A stretch of 64,000 nucleotides of DNA from Sphingobacteriales bacterium (GTDB lineage Bacteria; Bacteroidota; Bacteroidia; Chitinophagales; Chitinophagaceae): NCBI GenBank assembly GCA_024642285.1, contig JAHEBJ010000001.1:124001-188000 (forward strand), read 5' to 3'. The notes beneath the pieces are model-generated. The model did no database searches, was not told the origin of the DNA, and saw only the letters and a list, made by a program, of their open reading frames with translations. Below, piece after piece: positions 32,554-40,771 of the stretch (position 1 is the stretch's first letter; each line of letters begins with the position of its first letter). A program made the position numbers and the translations under genes.

Positions 32554-32943
32554 ATGAAAAAATTATCAATATACCTGGGGCTGATTCTGATAGTGGTGGT
32601 GGGGTTGAGTATAACAGGCTGTTATAAAGATGTTATCCTGCCTGACGCTACGGTTGACCCCGATGGTCCACCACAAGCAGTGAGTTATAAGACTGAATTA
32701 GAGCCACTTTTTAACAGCCAATGTGCTTTAGCCGGTTGTCATGTTTCAGGAGCACATAAACCTTATATGACAACAGGAACCTCCTATCTGAACATTACCA
32801 GCGGCGGATTTGTAAATCTCATTGTTCCCAAACAAAGTATCCTGTACATAAGAATTAACAGTGACATGAAAGAGTACATTCCAAAGGCGACGGACAGGCA
32901 GAAAGTATACGACTGGATAAGGAACGGAGCTCCTAATAATTAA
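32554..32943 (+). CDS. Small lipoprotein with cytochrome-like heme motif
   Basis: Lipobox ITGCYKD; ELEPLFNSQCALAGCHVSGAHKPYM contains CALAGCH, a non-canonical (CxxxxCH) heme-like site; IPKATDRQKVYDWIRNGAPNN resembles cytochrome-like domains. Confidence 0.65.
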   Translation: MKKLSIYLGLILIVVVGLSITGCYKDVILPDATVDPDGPPQAVSYKTELEPLFNSQCALAGCHVSGAHKPYMTTGTSYLNITSGGFVNLIVPKQSILYIRINSDMKEYIPKATDRQKVYDWIRNGAPNN

Positions 32944-32964
32944 GTGACCTTAAAATTTAACGAA

Positions 32965-33921
32965 ATGAAACAATTAATAAAAATATCAAACCGGTTATTA
33001 CTGATGTCGGTCTGTGTAATATTTCTTGCATCAAGTGCATTGGCGCAGGACGATAAAGAAACGACTGTAGAAAAACCTGCAAAAGCAAAACCAGTGAAGA
33101 ATACTTTCCAAAGCGTTTGGATAATTGATAACCAAACAGTGATGGTTCCTGTTAAAAAAACTCTGGAAATGGATATCATGCACCGCTTTGGAACCGTAAA
33201 AAAAGGCTATGAAGATTTCTGGGGCTTTTTTGCGCCTTCCAATATCAGGCTGGGCGCAAGTTACGTCCCCATCAATAAGTTGCAGGTAGGTATAGGAATA
33301 ACCAAAAGAAATATGCTCTGGGATGCCAGTGCCAAATACTCCATCATAACTCAAACGCCACATAAGTATCCGGTGAGTGTAAGTTTTTATACTAACATGG
33401 CCTACGATACAAGGAAGGACAAAGATGGAAGTATATTCAAATACGAATCACAGCGAATGTCATTCTTTCATCAACTGATCATTGCCCGTAAAATTACAGA
33501 CAAGCTTTCTGTTCAGGTTGCACCAAGCCTGTCGCACCAGAACGCTGTTAATGGGTATTACACCAAAAACGACAGCACTGGAACGGCTACTTTTAAAGAA
33601 ATGAAATTTGATCATTTTGCAATTGCACTCTCTGCCAGGTATAAGATCACCAATGTAACATCTGTAATGATCAATTACGATCAGCCGCTTACCAAACACG
33701 CCACCAATAACCCAAATCCTAATTTTTCTTTTGGCGTGGAAATGAATACAAGCAGTCACTCCTTCCAGTTGTTCCTCGGAAATTATTATAACCTGAGCCC
33801 GCAACAAAACAATTTGTATAATAAGAACAATCCTTTTGGTTATACCGATTTTGATGATACGAAAGTAAAGGGCGGAAATTTTGTGATAGGGTTTAACATT
33901 ACCCGTTTGTGGAACTATTGA
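32965..33921 (+). CDS. DUF5777-like outer-membrane beta-barrel protein
   Basis: Signal peptide; LEMDIMHRFGTVKKGYEDFWGFFAPSNIRLGASYVP; start trimmed from GTG 32944. Confidence 0.65.
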   Translation: MKQLIKISNRLLLMSVCVIFLASSALAQDDKETTVEKPAKAKPVKNTFQSVWIIDNQTVMVPVKKTLEMDIMHRFGTVKKGYEDFWGFFAPSNIRLGASYVPINKLQVGIGITKRNMLWDASAKYSIITQTPHKYPVSVSFYTNMAYDTRKDKDGSIFKYESQRMSFFHQLIIARKITDKLSVQVAPSLSHQNAVNGYYTKNDSTGTATFKEMKFDHFAIALSARYKITNVTSVMINYDQPLTKHATNNPNPNFSFGVEMNTSSHSFQLFLGNYYNLSPQQNNLYNKNNPFGYTDFDDTKVKGGNFVIGFNITRLWNY

Positions 33922-33959
33922 TGGTAATGATTTGATCGCAGATTAGTTTTAATTTAGAC

Positions 33960-33989
33960 GAACCCTGAATTTAATTCAGGGTTCTTTTT
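33960..33989 (+). terminator. Rho-independent terminator-like hairpin
   Basis: Perfect 12-bp arms GAACCCTGAATT/AATTCAGGGTTC followed by T-run. Confidence 0.85.
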
Positions 33990-34020
33990 ATAATTTTGAA
34001 AGGAGGTAAAATATTTATCT

Positions 34021-34524
34021 ATGATTTTAAACAGATCTATAATCTTTGTAATTATAGCAATCATATTGATTTCCTGCAACAGTGATACGGGTGACCGGCA
34101 AACGCAATCTGGTGATGCCCATGCTGATTCAAATGTAAAGGCTGCCCATAAACCTCCTGCATCAGCTAACGACACGATGATAATTGATTACCAGGCCGCA
34201 GTTTTTTATCACCCCGACTCCTTGCAGATTATGAAAATAAAGGCACAAACCGATTCAATGGATTTTGACGGCAGCATGCATGAGTTTTTTTACCAGATGC
34301 GTAATGCCCGTATGGTTATTAAAAAAGAATGGCCCAAACTAAAAATTGTGGAAGCAAAAAATTACCGATACCTGCTTTTTATAACTGGAGATAATTTGAA
34401 AGAACTCATTGACCTAAATACAAAAAACGATCCTTATGGATTATTTGTGTTCAATACTCAAAAATCGCCACTTTTCATTGATATGATGAATATTGAAACA
34501 GAAGTTTCATTTTATTTAAAATAA
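34021..34524 (+). CDS. Hypothetical lipoprotein
   Basis: Lipobox ILISCNSD. Confidence 0.55.
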   Translation: MILNRSIIFVIIAIILISCNSDTGDRQTQSGDAHADSNVKAAHKPPASANDTMIIDYQAAVFYHPDSLQIMKIKAQTDSMDFDGSMHEFFYQMRNARMVIKKEWPKLKIVEAKNYRYLLFITGDNLKELIDLNTKNDPYGLFVFNTQKSPLFIDMMNIETEVSFYLK

Positions 34525-34594
34525 CAGCCGCCAAAAATGGAAATTGGCATTAAGATTGATTTTTTAATGAAGTAATAATTTCAAAATAACGATA

Positions 34595-34606
34595 TGATTA
34601 AAATCA
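34595..34606. promoter_or_regulatory. Candidate Crp/Fnr-type palindrome TGA-N6-TCA
   Basis: TGATTAAAATCA in longer ATGATTAAAATCAT, upstream of the cytochrome c gene. Confidence 0.4.
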
Positions 34607-34711
34607 TGTTAACTTATTACAACCATCAGTTCATACATTCTGCATATCATATATCTTGCTTTTGCAAATAGAATAAGGAGATTAATTAACAACTCAAAAA
34701 AATATCTCATC

Positions 34712-35119
34712 ATGAAAAAATTAGTTTTTATAATGGTCGTTGTCATGGGACTAACCAGTATCAGTTTTACAATCAGTAATAACCAGGACAGAAAACCATG
34801 GCCTGTACCTGATAAGGACAAAAAAATGAAAAATCCAGTGGCGGCCGATGCGGAGTCGTTAAAAGCTGGAAAAGCATTATGGAATACTCATTGCAAATCA
34901 TGTCATGGATCTAAAGGTTTAGGCGATGGATCAAAAGCAGGTCAGTTAAAAACCGACCCGGGAGATTTTTCAAAAGCGGACGTACAGAATGAAACAGATG
35001 GCACCTTGTTTTACAGAACATCAGAAGGCAGAGATGATATGCCCAATTTTAAGAAAAAATTACCGGATGCGGATGACCGTTGGAACCTGGTGAATTTTAT
35101 AAGAACATTTAAAAAATAG
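34712..35119 (+). CDS. Class I-type cytochrome c
   Basis: Signal peptide; GKALWNTHCKSCHGSKGLGDGSKAGQL with CxxCH; DMPNFKKKLPDADDRWNLVNFIR. Confidence 0.93.
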   Translation: MKKLVFIMVVVMGLTSISFTISNNQDRKPWPVPDKDKKMKNPVAADAESLKAGKALWNTHCKSCHGSKGLGDGSKAGQLKTDPGDFSKADVQNETDGTLFYRTSEGRDDMPNFKKKLPDADDRWNLVNFIRTFKK

Positions 35120-35153
35120 TTTTATACGAGCTAAAGTATAATATTCCGATTCG

Positions 35154-35187
35154 AAATCCCCTGATTTATATCAGGGGATTTTTTTTG
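35154..35187 (+). terminator. Rho-independent terminator
   Basis: AATCCCCTGAT-TTAT-ATCAGGGGATT followed by T8. Confidence 0.9.
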
Positions 35188-35251
35188 AATTCTTTCTCTT
35201 GTTAGTAAATCCATAGCCGTGGTTTAAAATGATATGATTCAGTAAATTAAC

Positions 35252-35263
35252 TGATTTACGTCA
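35252..35263. promoter_or_regulatory. Candidate Crp/Fnr-type palindrome TGA-N6-TCA
   Basis: ATTAACTGATTTACGTCAGTGAAT, extended inverted repeat upstream of the 35323 gene. Confidence 0.45.
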
Positions 35264-35322
35264 GTGAATTATTATAGTGCCGAAGTTACCTTGTTGCCGC
35301 ATTCAAAAACAAATAGTATACA

Positions 35323-35550
35323 ATGGATACAGAAAATAAAAATCAAACCCGACGCAAGTTCATCACCTTAAGCGTTGCATCTGCTGCAGTAATTGCGGCA
35401 GTTAAATTTTTTAAACCCTCTCCACCAAAAACTAAAACAGTTAAAATGCTTACCCAGGAAGGTAAACTGGTGGAAGTGGATATTGCCGCCATTCCGGACA
35501 AAAAGAAAAAGGTCACTAACGGTGAATTACAGAACTGGATAAAAAAATAA
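35323..35550 (+). CDS. Small (75 aa) Tat-signal protein
   Basis: RRKFITLSVASAAVIAA Tat-like signal; KMLTQEGKLVEVDIAAIPDKKK resembles the N-terminal region of the adjacent FeS protein. Confidence 0.75.
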   Translation: MDTENKNQTRRKFITLSVASAAVIAAVKFFKPSPPKTKTVKMLTQEGKLVEVDIAAIPDKKKKVTNGELQNWIKK

Positions 35551-35577
35551 ATCACAGGATCAACCAAACCAATTAAA

Positions 35578-36498
35578 ATGAATCCCAAAAAATCACGCAG
35601 AGAATTTATTGCCGCCGGTTTGTTAACTACTGCAGCAGTTGCCTGCAATAAAAAATCACCCTTTACTCCCGAAGATGAAGTGGCATTAAGTGGAGAGAAA
35701 GTAAAACTACTTTCGGTAAACGGTGAGGTTATTGAGGTAGATAAAGCTTTCTTAAAACCTGTTCCACACATGCCATCGGTAAGCAACGAAGAGATCAGGC
35801 AGGGAATTCCGGGTAAAAAATTTGTGATGGTAATTGACCTGGCCCGCTGCAAAAATCTAAAAAAATGCCAGAGCGCCTGCAACCATGCTCATCACCTGCA
35901 CGATGAACAAAACTGGGTAAAGGTTTATCCCATGCAGGATGCAGAGAAAACGGCTCCTTACTGGCAGCCATCTATCTGCATGCATTGCGATGAACCTCCC
36001 TGTGTAAAAGTATGCCCGGTAGATGCCACTTTTAAAAGGCAAGATAATATAGTACTTGTGGACAGTGACCGATGTATAGGCTGCCGGTTCTGTATGGCCG
36101 CTTGTCCGTATTCTACCCGTGTATTTAACTGGGGCGATCCGGAACTACCTGCAGATATAGTGGCACAACCCTATAATGCGGAGACCAGTATTCCTCAGAA
36201 AAAAGGTACAGTAGGTAAATGCGATTTTTGTGCTGATATGACCCGCATGGGTATGTTACCACATTGCGTTTCTGCATGCCCTAACGGGGTGTTTATGTTT
36301 GGAGATATGAATGAAGACTCCGTTACCAATGGAGCCGAAACTTTCCGTTTCAGCGACCTTGTAAAGGATAAATCGGGTTACCGTTTGATGGAAGACTTGG
36401 GAACAAAACCGAGTGTGTATTACCTGCCGCCGGTTAACCGCAACTTTAAATTTGAAGACGGTCTTCCTCAGGAAGAAACCGTAGAAAAAAAATCTTAA
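35578..36498 (+). CDS. Tat-exported [4Fe-4S] ferredoxin-type electron transfer subunit (NrfC/PsrB/HybA-like)
   Basis: SRREFIAAGLL Tat motif; clusters CKNLKKCQSACN, CMHCDEPPCVKVCP, CIGCRFCMAACPY, CDFCADMTRMGMLPHCVSACP. Confidence 0.93.
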   Translation: MNPKKSRREFIAAGLLTTAAVACNKKSPFTPEDEVALSGEKVKLLSVNGEVIEVDKAFLKPVPHMPSVSNEEIRQGIPGKKFVMVIDLARCKNLKKCQSACNHAHHLHDEQNWVKVYPMQDAEKTAPYWQPSICMHCDEPPCVKVCPVDATFKRQDNIVLVDSDRCIGCRFCMAACPYSTRVFNWGDPELPADIVAQPYNAETSIPQKKGTVGKCDFCADMTRMGMLPHCVSACPNGVFMFGDMNEDSVTNGAETFRFSDLVKDKSGYRLMEDLGTKPSVYYLPPVNRNFKFEDGLPQEETVEKKS

Positions 36499-36507
36499 AC
36501 TAATATC

Positions 36508-37824
36508 GTGGAAAAGAAACAAAAATTCTCACCTGAAAAAATTACCAGCGATCTGCTGCCTCAACAATTTGGCCGCAGGGGTATGATATGGACCATTTGC
36601 CTGGTAGTTATCTGTGCTGTAGGGTTGTTTGCATACATCCGGCAGTTACAAAAAGGTCTTGTTGTAACCAATATGGGAGACTATGTTTCCTGGGGTATCT
36701 ATATTTCAAACTTTGTTTTTTTTGTGGCGATAAGCCTGGTAGGTTCGCTTATAACAGCCATTTTTCGGTTAACAGATGTACATTGGCGTACTCCATTAAC
36801 CCGTATATCCGAGTTGATTGCTGTGTCGGCCATAACATTTGCCGCACTCATCATCATTGTGGATATGGGGCGCCCCGAAAGATTATTTTACCTGTTTACT
36901 CATGGTAGAATTCAATCTCCCATCATGTGGGATGTAATTGTGATCACAACCTATTTCTGTATCAGTCTGTTTCTACTGTACATTACGCTTTTGCCTGATA
37001 TCAGGATCATGATAGATGCCCGGGAAAAATTAGGTAAGCGGTTTTCAAAACTTTACCGTTGGCTGGGTTCCTTCTGGAAGGGGACTGAAGCACAGGAACG
37101 CATAAGAAACAGGGCCATTACTATCATATGTATCGTAATTATACCGGTAGCCTTTTGTATACACACTGTTACTTCCTGGTTGTTTGCTACTACTTACCGC
37201 CCTGGTTGGGACAGCACCAATTTTGGAGCCTACTTTGTTTCGGGTGCCTTTCTTGTTGGTGCTGGTGGAGTAGTTGTAGCCATGTATGTTTTCAGAAAAA
37301 TATACAAGCTTGAGCATTATATTACCGAAAGGCATTTTAATAACATGGGTAAAATCCTGGTTATGCTTTCGCTGCTTTACCTGTATTTTAATGTGAATGA
37401 ATATCTGGTGCCTGCTTTTAAAATGAAGAAGGAAGAGCATGAACATTTAACCGGTTTGTTTGCAGGGGAATTTGCGCCCATGTTCTGGTTCGCCATACTT
37501 GTCGGCATGATCATACCTATCTTCATCGTAATCTTTAAAAAAGGCAGAAAGCCTTTACCGATGTTTGTAGCAGGTGTAATGGTTGTAGTAGGTGCATGGT
37601 TTAAACGATATCTGATAGTGACGCCAACTATGTTGCACCCGTTTCTGCCTAAATACGATGCACCCGAAAAGTACAGTCATTATTTCCCAAGCTGGGAAGA
37701 GTGGGCCATTACATTTGGGTCATTGGCAGGCATGCTGTTAATTATAACGATACTCGTAAGGATATTTCCGGTCGTTTCAATTTATAAAACTTTAACCGAT
37801 CATGAAGATGAATTACCGTCATAA
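36508..37824 (+). CDS. NrfD/PsrC-like polytopic quinone-interacting membrane subunit (GTG start)
   Basis: Multi-TM; TFAALIIIVDMGRPERLFYLFTHGRIQSPIMWDV typical of the NrfD family. Confidence 0.9.
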   Translation: MEKKQKFSPEKITSDLLPQQFGRRGMIWTICLVVICAVGLFAYIRQLQKGLVVTNMGDYVSWGIYISNFVFFVAISLVGSLITAIFRLTDVHWRTPLTRISELIAVSAITFAALIIIVDMGRPERLFYLFTHGRIQSPIMWDVIVITTYFCISLFLLYITLLPDIRIMIDAREKLGKRFSKLYRWLGSFWKGTEAQERIRNRAITIICIVIIPVAFCIHTVTSWLFATTYRPGWDSTNFGAYFVSGAFLVGAGGVVVAMYVFRKIYKLEHYITERHFNNMGKILVMLSLLYLYFNVNEYLVPAFKMKKEEHEHLTGLFAGEFAPMFWFAILVGMIIPIFIVIFKKGRKPLPMFVAGVMVVVGAWFKRYLIVTPTMLHPFLPKYDAPEKYSHYFPSWEEWAITFGSLAGMLLIITILVRIFPVVSIYKTLTDHEDELPS

Positions 37825-38710
37825 AATTCTGATTATACTTTTTTCCCTGCTGGGATTCATAGTAGGCACTGTGCTGGCTCAGGATACTGAAGAAGCACCT
37901 GTAAATCTGAACCTGAAATACTACATGCCCGAAAATAATATACCATTTATAAAAGTGATCACTAATAAAAAAGTTGGGCGCCAGTTTGAAGCTGTGAAAG
38001 GGATTGCAGTAAACGTGTATTTTGGTGAAGTTGCTGAAAGCAAGCTGATGGGAAAAATAATTACAGCAGCCAATGGAGAAGGAAGAGTGGCTTTTCCTTC
38101 TTCTTTTAAATCAAGCTGGGATTCGCTGGACGTATTTACAATTGTTGCAGAATCTGTTCCGGCTGCAAAAGAAGAATCATTAAGTGCGGAGATGACTATT
38201 AAGAAGGCAATTCTTGTTTTAGATACAGCCAATGACGATGGAACAAGAACCGTATCGGCACAGCTGAAAGAAAAACGCGGTGACGAATGGGTGGCAATCC
38301 CGGAAATTGAAATGAAACTTAAAATAAAAAGATCACTGGGTAATTTAAATCTGGGCAATGAGGAGATATTTACTGCGGATGAGGAGGGTACAGCCAGTTC
38401 TGAATTTGTAAAAGACTCGATGCCCGGGGATGAAAAAGGAAACCTGGTTATAATGGCCAGAGTTGAGGACAATGATGACTATGGAAATTTAACAGTTGAA
38501 AAAACAGTGCCGTGGGGTAAGCCGGTTTTGTCTGTTGCTCATGTTTGGGAACGAACACTTTGGTCCACGGGTACTAATGCGCCGTTATGGCTAATAGTAT
38601 TGGCATTTGTGATAACTGGTGGCGTTTGGGGCACATTGTTTTACCTGGTGCGGCAAATGTTTAAGATCAGGAAAATGGGTAAGGCCATGGATGCTGAACC
38701 TGCTACCTGA
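37808..38710 (+). CDS. Membrane-anchored periplasmic hypothetical protein in the NrfD operon
   Basis: N-terminal signal peptide, C-terminal TM APLWLIVLAFVITGGVWGTLFYLV; overlaps the NrfD gene 3' end. Confidence 0.65.
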   Translation: MNYRHKILIILFSLLGFIVGTVLAQDTEEAPVNLNLKYYMPENNIPFIKVITNKKVGRQFEAVKGIAVNVYFGEVAESKLMGKIITAANGEGRVAFPSSFKSSWDSLDVFTIVAESVPAAKEESLSAEMTIKKAILVLDTANDDGTRTVSAQLKEKRGDEWVAIPEIEMKLKIKRSLGNLNLGNEEIFTADEEGTASSEFVKDSMPGDEKGNLVIMARVEDNDDYGNLTVEKTVPWGKPVLSVAHVWERTLWSTGTNAPLWLIVLAFVITGGVWGTLFYLVRQMFKIRKMGKAMDAEPAT

Positions 38711-38751
38711 AAAAATCCTATGATTTTAGTTGTTTAACGATTGCTTGTTTT

Positions 38752-38787
38752 AAAATGTTCATCTGCTTTGTAGATGAACATTTTTTA
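38752..38787 (+). terminator. Rho-independent terminator
   Basis: AAAATGTTCATCT-gctttgt-AGATGAACATTTT with T-run. Confidence 0.85.
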
Positions 38788-38880
38788 TTTTAACGAATCG
38801 AAAACAGGTAATACTGGGAAAGTGTATATTCATATTTCCTGAAGATGTGATTTTGATATTTAATTTATACTACCGGCTGT

Positions 38881-39723
38881 TTGAAAAATGATTTTTCACA
38901 TACAATTCTATTTGCAGCAATATTTTCATTGTACCTGGTTTCCTGTTATTCTCCCAGATACATGTACAGCCCGGCGGCCACCAATGTACCTATCCTTACT
39001 AAAAAAGGCGATTCAAAACTGGCAGCCTATTATTCAAATTCTACGTTTGGCGGCCGGGATATTAAAAAAATAAACAGTTTTGGATTTGATGCACAGGCGG
39101 CCTATGCTGTTAATAAACATTGGCTACTCATGATCAATCAAAGCTATCGCTATGAAAAAACCAGCGATGATTTTGAAACTTATGTTCCGGACAGCAGTTT
39201 CATCCGTTACAAAAGAAGCCTGACAGAAATTGGCGGTGGATATTTTACCGCAATGAATGACAGCAGTAAACTATTTGTTCAGTTTACCGGCGGCATTGGG
39301 TTCGGTAAATTTGGTTTCGATGACAATGGAAGAGATGCGGTGGGCGGATACTACAGTCGTTTCCATCGCAGCAATGTGACCAAACTGTTTTTTCAGCCGG
39401 CCTTACAGCTGAGATTCAGCAAAAGTTTTACCAGTTCCTTTGCTTCCAGGTTTGTTGTGCTTTGGTATCATTCCATAAAAACCAATTATACAGAGGCAGA
39501 ACAAAACAGTTATTTGCTGAATGGGTTAACTGCGTCTCCCCGAACATTTTGGGAACCTGCAATCATTAATAATTTTTCTTTTAATAAACTGCCAGCTCTG
39601 GAATTTGAATTGCAGTTTGGTTTTGCAGCACTCATCAGCCGCCGCTTTATTGATTACAGAGCTGTAAATATTTCGGCCGGGTTAATAATTAATATCGCAA
39701 AGCTGAAAAAGCAGATCAAATAA
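38881..39723 (+). CDS. Outer-membrane-type lipoprotein, paralog A (TTG start)
   Basis: Lipobox VSCYSPRYMYSPAATNVPILTKKGDSKLAAYYS; no ATG upstream in frame before a stop. Confidence 0.65.
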   Translation: MKNDFSHTILFAAIFSLYLVSCYSPRYMYSPAATNVPILTKKGDSKLAAYYSNSTFGGRDIKKINSFGFDAQAAYAVNKHWLLMINQSYRYEKTSDDFETYVPDSSFIRYKRSLTEIGGGYFTAMNDSSKLFVQFTGGIGFGKFGFDDNGRDAVGGYYSRFHRSNVTKLFFQPALQLRFSKSFTSSFASRFVVLWYHSIKTNYTEAEQNSYLLNGLTASPRTFWEPAIINNFSFNKLPALEFELQFGFAALISRRFIDYRAVNISAGLIINIAKLKKQIK

Positions 39724-39850
39724 TTTAAATCTTCGCCTGCATTAAAAAAAATTTTAAACGTAATGCAGCATTCTGATTTTATACTGCATCTTCGCATAGG
39801 AAATAAAAATTATTCCAAGATCAACGTACTTAATTTTAAAGATCTTAAAT

Positions 39851-40666
39851 ATGAAAATAAATATTGCAGCAGCATTATTAGCACTTGTTTTTTTTAGTGC
39901 ATGCGAAACAGCCCGGTATGCTTACAGCCCCTCAGCACATAATGTGCCTGTGTTAACCCAAAAAGGCGATGGTAAAATTGGCGCAGCATATTCAACAAAT
40001 CCACGCACGGATGAAATTTATAATGATGAGCGTATTTATTCTAATACCAATGGGTTTGATGTACAGGGAGCTTATGCTTTGTCGGATAACTGGGCTATAC
40101 AAGCCAGTCATTTTCAACGGTGGGAAAGAACAACCGGAGGTCCCGATTCAGTAACTGTAAAATACAACCGTAACCTTACCGAACTTGGCGGTGGTTATTA
40201 TTTTGCCATGAATAAAGGAAAAACGGCATTCTTTCAGGTGATGGGCGGCGCAGGTTTAGGAAAATTCAGTTTTACCGATCAATCTGTTTATGGCGATTAT
40301 TTTCATCAGGCCGATATTTTTAAATTTTATGTACAGCCTGCATTTGTATTCCGAAGCAAAGGTAGTTTCAGCACTTCAATAGCGCTCAGGGGAAGTGTCG
40401 TAAAATTCAATTCTATTAAAACAAATTATACTGCCAACCAGCTTTCCGATTACCAGTTGAGCAACCTGGATTACCGTGCTAAATTCTTTTTTGAGCCGGC
40501 CTTTGTAAGCAGTTTCGGATTTAAGAATGTACCGGGCCTGCGGTTCGAATTTCAAGGCTCACTTTCTCTACTGGCAGCTTATGACCCATTCAATTACCGC
40601 CCGGCTAATTTTTCTGTGGGAAGTTATCTTGATTTTGGTTCGTTAAAAAGAAGTGCCGGTAAATAA
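39851..40666 (+). CDS. Outer-membrane-type lipoprotein, paralog B
   Basis: SACETARYAYSPSAHNVPVLTQKGDGKIGAAYS parallels the preceding gene. Confidence 0.7.
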   Translation: MKINIAAALLALVFFSACETARYAYSPSAHNVPVLTQKGDGKIGAAYSTNPRTDEIYNDERIYSNTNGFDVQGAYALSDNWAIQASHFQRWERTTGGPDSVTVKYNRNLTELGGGYYFAMNKGKTAFFQVMGGAGLGKFSFTDQSVYGDYFHQADIFKFYVQPAFVFRSKGSFSTSIALRGSVVKFNSIKTNYTANQLSDYQLSNLDYRAKFFFEPAFVSSFGFKNVPGLRFEFQGSLSLLAAYDPFNYRPANFSVGSYLDFGSLKRSAGK

Positions 40667-40771
40667 TACTAAGGATTGAAATCTTTAATTAGTAAATTTG
40701 CTGTGATTCACATTACATCTTTCCTGTAGATGCAATCTGTGTTCCGCTATATTTAACGAATTGATTTCAGC

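Noticed and set aside
33031-33807. Antisense ORFs opposite the DUF5777-like gene
   Set aside because: Overlap a well-supported coding frame on the other strand and show no recognisable domain.
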